Positions 41,561-45,588 of a stretch of DNA of 45,588 nt are shown here, one piece after another. Under the pieces are notes generated by a model. It was not told the origin of the DNA, ran no database searches, and saw only the letters and a program-made list of their open reading frames with translations. The stretch spans positions 1 through 45,588 of the forward strand of contig CAKMJT010000053.1 in NCBI GenBank assembly GCA_927407015.1. The letters are read 5' to 3'. Origin of the DNA: an uncultured Proteiniphilum sp. (GTDB lineage Bacteria; Bacteroidota; Bacteroidia; Bacteroidales; Dysgonomonadaceae). How positions within the stretch are numbered: position 1 is the stretch's first letter; each line of letters starts with the position of its first letter. The translations under genes were made by a program, and so were the position numbers.

Positions 41561-42841
41561 CTACGGCCGCTGGTACCCTTCGCGGTAGGGTCTGGCCAGT
41601 AGTGCGGCTGCCGCCTCATTGCCGGTGATGGTCTGTAGCTGCTCATCCCACTGCACCCTTCTGTCGGTCTCGTAGGCGATCATCGCCAGCTGCACCGTGG
41701 CGGTGGAGCGGAAGGCATCGTCGATGGTGCAGCTGATCAGCTCCCGGTTGCCGGTTCTCACCGCGCGGATGAACTCAGCCACATGCTCCTCCTGCATACG
41801 GGGGGAGGGGATCTCCATCACCTCCCCCCGGCTGTCGCGGCCCGCCGGCTTCAGCACCAGGCGGTTGTCGGCAGCAAACAGGATGCCCTTCTCGCCATGG
41901 AAGAAGATGCCGTTGTTGTACTGCGGATCGATCTCTCCCGTACCCCAGAGACGGTGATGCCATACCAGTGGCACCTCGTCAAAGAGCATGGTCGCCGTGA
42001 GTGTGTCGGGGGTGTTGGTCTTCCCTTGCAGTGCATGGATGCCTCCCTGTGCTTCAATGGTCGTGGGCATATCGTAACCCATGATGGTGCGCGTGATATC
42101 GATGTTGTGGATGCCCCAGTCCACCAGGTGGCCGTTGCCGTAGGCTTTCTCGAAGCGCCATGACATATGTCCTTTGGAGGGACTGTAGGGAAGCAGCGGT
42201 GCCGGTCCGCACCAGGCATCCCAGTCGAGTGATGCCGGCGGTTCCTGCAGGGTGGTATCGGCAATGGTGGGGTTGTAATGTATCTGCGCTTCTATCTGAT
42301 GCACCTTTCCGATCTTTCCATCAGCGATCAACTCCTTGGCTCTGCTGAACGCTTTGTTCTGCCGCCGCTGGAACCCTATCTGCACGATGTTGCCTGCCTC
42401 ACGGGCCGCCTTCACCATCGCCTTCCCCTCTTCGATATCGTAGGCCAGCGGCTTCTCGCAATAGACCGGCAACCCTTTTTTGCAGGCTGCAATAAACTGA
42501 AGTGCATGCCAGTGTGTCACTGAGCCGATGAGCACTGCTTCGAGGCCACTGATCTCCAGCAGCTCCCTGTAATCACTGAACCCCTGCGGGCGGCTGGACT
42601 GGAGTGATGCCAGCTCGTTCAGGCTGTTTGTCAGGTGTGTGCTATCCACATCGGCCACGGCAATCACTTCGACGCCGCCGGCCTCCAGCGCCGCCTTCGT
42701 GATCACCATGCCGTACCAGCCGCTGCCAATCAGGCCGATCTTCAGCTTCTTGTCACTTGCAAAAAGGGGAGTGGGGAAACCGGTGGCAACGGCTGCCGTT
42801 GCGAGGGAGGATCTTTTGATAAATGTTCTTCGGTTCATCAT
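41561..42841 (-). CDS. Tat-exported Gfo/Idh/MocA family oxidoreductase (426 aa)
   Basis: The N-terminus carries a twin-arginine signal (NRRTFIKRSSLATAAVATG), so the folded, cofactor-loaded enzyme is exported. The Rossmann NAD(P)-binding motif follows (KIGLIGSGWYGMVI near 34-47), then VIAVADVD and the conserved EKPLAYD segment (about 135) that carries the catalytic Lys. The C-terminal domain has GHLVDWGIHNIDITR near 230-245 with the active-site His. It likely acts on a sugar or sugar acid; the exact substrate is not visible. The second Met (42838) is an alternative start. Confidence 0.92.
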   Translation of the reverse strand: MMNRRTFIKRSSLATAAVATGFPTPLFASDKKLKIGLIGSGWYGMVITKAALEAGGVEVIAVADVDSTHLTNSLNELASLQSSRPQGFSDYRELLEISGLEAVLIGSVTHWHALQFIAACKKGLPVYCEKPLAYDIEEGKAMVKAAREAGNIVQIGFQRRQNKAFSRAKELIADGKIGKVHQIEAQIHYNPTIADTTLQEPPASLDWDAWCGPAPLLPYSPSKGHMSWRFEKAYGNGHLVDWGIHNIDITRTIMGYDMPTTIEAQGGIHALQGKTNTPDTLTATMLFDEVPLVWHHRLWGTGEIDPQYNNGIFFHGEKGILFAADNRLVLKPAGRDSRGEVMEIPSPRMQEEHVAEFIRAVRTGNRELISCTIDDAFRSTATVQLAMIAYETDRRVQWDEQLQTITGNEAAAALLARPYREGYQRP

Positions 42842-42921
42842 GAGAGGTTTGTTGTGTCTGTCCTGTTTTATTTTATATCAACATAACAGAGAGATAAAAT
42901 GTTTAGTTTCGAAAAAACGTG

Positions 42922-42929
42922 TAAATTTG
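42922..42929 (+). promoter_or_regulatory. -7 promoter element upstream of the zincin lipoprotein gene
   Basis: TAAATTTG matches TAnnTTTG and lies 75 bases upstream of the start at 43005. No exact -33 TTTG is seen at the right spacing. Confidence 0.4.
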
Positions 42930-43004
42930 CTTGTTAAACAATTTTACCGGGGAATCGGTCCGTAAGATGCATCATCTTCAGCACCCACCCATAAATCAGG
43001 GAAA

Positions 43005-45059
43005 ATGAGAAATATACTATCCCTTATGCTGCTTCTTGCCGGATTGGCGGCATGCAGCACCCAACAGAAAGAGAAAACAACTATGAAGACAGCAGCCTTT
43101 ATCCCGGAGAAGCGCATCACGGAGGTGATCGCACAGCTAACAGACTCCCTCGGCGAGGCTTCCTCCTTCCGCATTGAAAGGGGCGTGAAGCAGGTGGCTG
43201 CCCTCTGGCGCGAGAAGGACGGCACGGAGGATGCGTTCGCACAGTTCTGCCGGTCATCGTTCGTGGCCGACACGGCTCAGCTCTCTTCACTCTTCACCGC
43301 CCTGGAACGCAATTTCGAAGTGCTTGGAGGTTATTTCAACAAGATGGATCTGAAACTGAAGGAGCCGCTGCAGCTGGAGGGCCCCGATATCACCCCGGTG
43401 GATATGCTCTTTGGCAGCTACGATGCCTCGGCGCATCTGACCGACGACCTCTACGACAACAGGATCGCCTTTCTCACGGCACTCAACTTCCCGTTCTACT
43501 CCCTGGAGGAGAAAACAGCCGCAGGTGATGCGTGGACCCGGAAAGAATGGGCCTATGCCCGCATGGGCGACCGCTTTATCTCGCGTGTACCGGCAGCGGT
43601 GCAGCAGCATATCTCGGTGACGACCACCGAAGCCGATGCCTATATCTCCGATTACAACATCTACATGGACCATCTGCGGAACGATGCAGGAGAGCAGCTC
43701 TTTCCCGACAGTATGAAGCTGATCACCCACTGGGGGCTGCGCGATGAGCTGAAGTCGAATTACGCCGACAGGGAGCGGGGACTGGAGAAGCAGCGGATGA
43801 TCTACAGGGTGATGCAGCGCATCATCGACCAGACCATTCCCCGGGAGGTGATCAACAGCGGATCCCACACCTGGAACCCGGCGACAAATGAGATTTTCGA
43901 AAGTGGTAATGCTGTTGCCGGCACACCGGAAGATACCAGGAGGTACGAGGTGTTCCTGCGTAACTTCCATGCCCGGCGTCAGCTCGATGCCTATTCACCT
44001 CATTATCCCACAGAGCTTGACCGGGCGTTCGCCGGCACCATGGAGATCCCGCAGAAGGATGTGGAGGAGCTTTTCAAGCGATTGATCTCCTCCCCGCAGG
44101 TGAAGGAGGTGGCAGCGTTCATCGCATCACGCCTGGGACGTGAGCTGGAACCGTTCGATATCTGGTATAACGGATTTAAGGCCGGTGAGGGCATCCCCGA
44201 AGCGGAGCTGACAGCCCTCACCGCGAAGAAATATCCCAACGCGGCTGCGCTGGAGAAAGATCTGCCCAATATCTTGGTGAAGCTGGGCTGGCCGGCTGAC
44301 AGGGCTGCTGCGATCTGTTCGCTGGTCACTGTCGATGCATCACGCGGTGCAGGTCATGCCTGGGGCGCGGCCATGCGCAACGATGAGGCACATCTCCGCA
44401 CACGCATCGGTGAGGGGGGGATGGATTACAAAGGCTATAACATTGCCGTGCATGAGTTCGGACACAATGTGGAGCAGACCATCACCCTGAACGATGTGGA
44501 TTTCTACTCGCTCAGCGGCGTGCCCAACACCTCGTTCACCGAGGCAGTGGCTTTCCTCTTCCAGAAACGCGACCTGGAGCTGCTGGGGTTGAAGAATCCC
44601 AACCCGGAGGATGCCTGGTATGAAGCGCTCGATGTCTTCTGGTCCTCTTACGAGATCATGGGTGTCTCGCTGGTCGATATACAGGTATGGGAGTGGCTCT
44701 ATGCCCACCCCGATGCCACGGCGGCGCAACTGAAGGAAGCGGTGATCACCATTGCCAAAGAGGTGTGGAACAGTTATTATGCCGGGGTGCTGGGAGGCAG
44801 CGATGAAACGCTGCTCGGCATCTACTCGCATATGATCGATTACCCGCTCTACCTGCCCAACTACCCGATGGGTCACCTGATCAACTTCCAGATTGAACAG
44901 CAGGTGCGGGGCAAGAACCTGGCTGAGGAGATGAACCGGATGTACCTGAAGGGCAGCATCATCCCCCAGCTCTGGATGAGGAAGGCTGTCGACTCACCCA
45001 TCTCCATCGACCCGTTGCTCACCGCAACCAATGAAGCCCTGGAGGCGTTGCAGAAATAG
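43005..45059 (+). CDS. Lipoprotein zinc metallopeptidase with HEFGH motif (684 aa)
   Basis: The signal peptide MRNILSLMLLLAGLAACS has a lipobox with Cys near residue 17, so the protein is anchored in an envelope membrane. A zincin motif lies in YNIAVHEFGHNVEQT at about residues 481-495 (HEFGH, HExxH type), and TSFTEAVAFLFQKRDLELLG about 25 residues on could give the third ligand Glu. The rest is helical with no motif I can name. The size and C-terminal HExxH placement resemble dipeptidyl-peptidase-III-like or M3-like zincins but I cannot decide between them. Substrates are probably periplasmic peptides. Confidence 0.8.
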   Translation: MRNILSLMLLLAGLAACSTQQKEKTTMKTAAFIPEKRITEVIAQLTDSLGEASSFRIERGVKQVAALWREKDGTEDAFAQFCRSSFVADTAQLSSLFTALERNFEVLGGYFNKMDLKLKEPLQLEGPDITPVDMLFGSYDASAHLTDDLYDNRIAFLTALNFPFYSLEEKTAAGDAWTRKEWAYARMGDRFISRVPAAVQQHISVTTTEADAYISDYNIYMDHLRNDAGEQLFPDSMKLITHWGLRDELKSNYADRERGLEKQRMIYRVMQRIIDQTIPREVINSGSHTWNPATNEIFESGNAVAGTPEDTRRYEVFLRNFHARRQLDAYSPHYPTELDRAFAGTMEIPQKDVEELFKRLISSPQVKEVAAFIASRLGRELEPFDIWYNGFKAGEGIPEAELTALTAKKYPNAAALEKDLPNILVKLGWPADRAAAICSLVTVDASRGAGHAWGAAMRNDEAHLRTRIGEGGMDYKGYNIAVHEFGHNVEQTITLNDVDFYSLSGVPNTSFTEAVAFLFQKRDLELLGLKNPNPEDAWYEALDVFWSSYEIMGVSLVDIQVWEWLYAHPDATAAQLKEAVITIAKEVWNSYYAGVLGGSDETLLGIYSHMIDYPLYLPNYPMGHLINFQIEQQVRGKNLAEEMNRMYLKGSIIPQLWMRKAVDSPISIDPLLTATNEALEALQK

Positions 45060-45205
45060 TACAGGTTGATACGTTACAATGCCAAATCCGGCCGCTAATG
45101 CGTGCTGAACATCCTGTAAATCTATTTATTCATAAGACGATAGTGAACTTTAACCGGTATTTTGCTTCACATTGGGAGAAATAATGTAATTTTGCATGCT
45201 GATCA
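45060..45205. other. Gap between the zincin gene and tRNA-Ser
   Basis: No gene is supported. TAATTTTG near 45187-45194 matches TAnnTTTG and could be the -7 element of the tRNA-Ser gene, which starts 12 bases later. Confidence 0.45.
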
Positions 45206-45292
45206 GGAAAGCTGCCGGAGTGGTCGATCGGGCTTGACTCGAAATCAAGTGTACGGGTAACTGTACCGGGGGTTCGAATCCCTCGCTTTCCG
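45206..45292 (+). tRNA. tRNA-Ser(CGA)
   Basis: The acceptor stem GGAAAGC (45206-45212) pairs with GCTTTCC (45285-45291) and the discriminator is G. The anticodon arm is CTTGA-CTCGAAA-TCAAG with anticodon CGA, which reads UCG. A long variable arm (GTACGGGTAACTGTAC) marks a class II serine tRNA, and the T arm holds GGTTCGAATC. The 3' CCA is not encoded. Confidence 0.95.
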
Positions 45293-45458
45293 CAATTAAT
45301 TCATGAACCGCTAATCTAAAGCTCCTATGTGAACTGTGTGGCAACTGTACAATCTCCTGTTATGAGAGGTCACTTCGATTGATTCTATGCGTTTGAGTTA
45401 ATTATCTGTTTTCATTGCAATGCGTCGTTTTAAAAAAAATATTCTCTAAATAGGTATA

Positions 45459-45473
45459 GGCGGTTAAGCCGCC
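45459..45473 (-). terminator. Hairpin at the 3' end of the transposase gene
   Basis: GGCGG (45459-45463) pairs with CCGCC (45469-45473) around a 5-base loop, just past the transposase stop on the minus strand. A T-rich stretch follows further on (45429-45438). It may also be part of the insertion-sequence end. Confidence 0.45.
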
Positions 45474-45476
45474 CAA

Positions 45477-45588
45477 TTATTTATCAGTATTTAAACGCTT
45501 TGGCTCATATTTAACCATCCTTCTTATTAAGGTATCAAAGATAGTCTCCATGTTATTGCGTCTATTGTATCTGAAATGATATTCTTCA
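45477..45588 (-). mobile_element. C-terminal end of a transposase, probably IS1595-like (partial, cut by window edge)
   Basis: The minus-strand frame is open from the right edge and ends at 45477-45479. It encodes EEYHFRYNRRNNMETIFDTL followed by IRRMVKYEPKRLNTDK and a stop. The F-R-(Y/F)-N-R-R block followed by a short helical tail is typical of the end of IS1595/ISXO2-type transposases. Only about 36 residues are visible, so the family is tentative. It lies 184 bases past the tRNA-Ser gene. Confidence 0.6.

Noticed and set aside
43287..43970. Minus-strand 227-residue frame in the zincin gene
   Set aside because: GC-rich shadow frame of a clear coding gene.
45150..45344. Minus-strand 64-residue frame over the tRNA-Ser
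   Set aside because: It is the antisense of the tRNA-Ser gene, a well-known false protein (ESEGFEPP-type).
1..45588. CRISPR array
   Set aside because: No run of regularly spaced 25-40 base direct repeats was seen; the repeats present are short palindromes or duplicated genes.

Overview
The window looks like a chromosome segment of a Bacteroidota bacterium, probably order Bacteroidales. The reasons are the weak Shine-Dalgarno signals, several TAnnTTTG-type -7 promoter elements, short lipoprotein signal peptides, an IntDOT-like recombinase and Bacteroidales-type gene families. I cannot fix the genus. The right third (about 32-45 kb) is visibly more GC-rich than the left two thirds, which fits core chromosome next to acquired DNA.

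Layout. (1) 1-6.39 kb is one end of an integrated mobile element. It carries a tyrosine recombinase, an HTH/excisionase-like gene, a RepA-like ATPase, a zinc-ribbon/Toprim-like primase and small genes, all on the minus strand, and it ends in a 43-bp copy of the 3' half of tRNA-Gly(CCC), which I read as an attachment site. An iteron-like repeat field lies between the ATPase and primase genes. (2) 6.8-23.5 kb is a full type 1 BREX phage-defence locus on the plus strand: brxA, brxB, brxC, pglX, pglZ and a brxL-type gene. Two insertions interrupt it: an AT-rich HEPN-like gene between brxC and pglX, and an AbiEi/AbiEii toxin-antitoxin pair between pglX and pglZ. The brxL product lacks a recognisable Lon protease end and ends instead in a domain that reads like MIT_C (a phospholipase-D-like fold). 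(3) 23.5-28.8 kb is accessory DNA. It holds a lipoprotein, a minus-strand group of five genes (a 357-residue protein, a VWA protein, a PLD-like protein and two tiny proteins) with a duplicated palindrome upstream of two of them, a short protein resembling domain I of the DNA sliding clamp, and the decayed C-terminus of a second recombinase.

(4) 29-32.1 kb holds stress-type genes (a small lipoprotein, a PA2169-type four-helix bundle, topoisomerase IB, CsbD). (5) 32.2-38.3 kb is metabolic core: ptb-buk for butyryl-phosphate/butyrate conversion followed directly by an ATP-grasp-like gene, then a small conserved protein, an M20 dipeptidase and an SMP-30 family protein on the minus strand. (6) 38.5-41.5 kb is a tandemly duplicated, partly decayed locus of secreted proteins ending in a TonB-C-like protein. 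(7) 41.6-45.1 kb holds a Tat-exported Gfo/Idh/MocA oxidoreductase and a zincin lipoprotein. (8) The window closes with tRNA-Ser(CGA) and the C-terminal end of a transposase.

The att copy, the adjacent intact integrase and the integrase relic at 28.7 kb together suggest tandem islands at one tRNA-Gly gene, with BREX and the VWA group as cargo of the older, immobilised one. This is inference from layout. Function calls rest on motifs read by eye.
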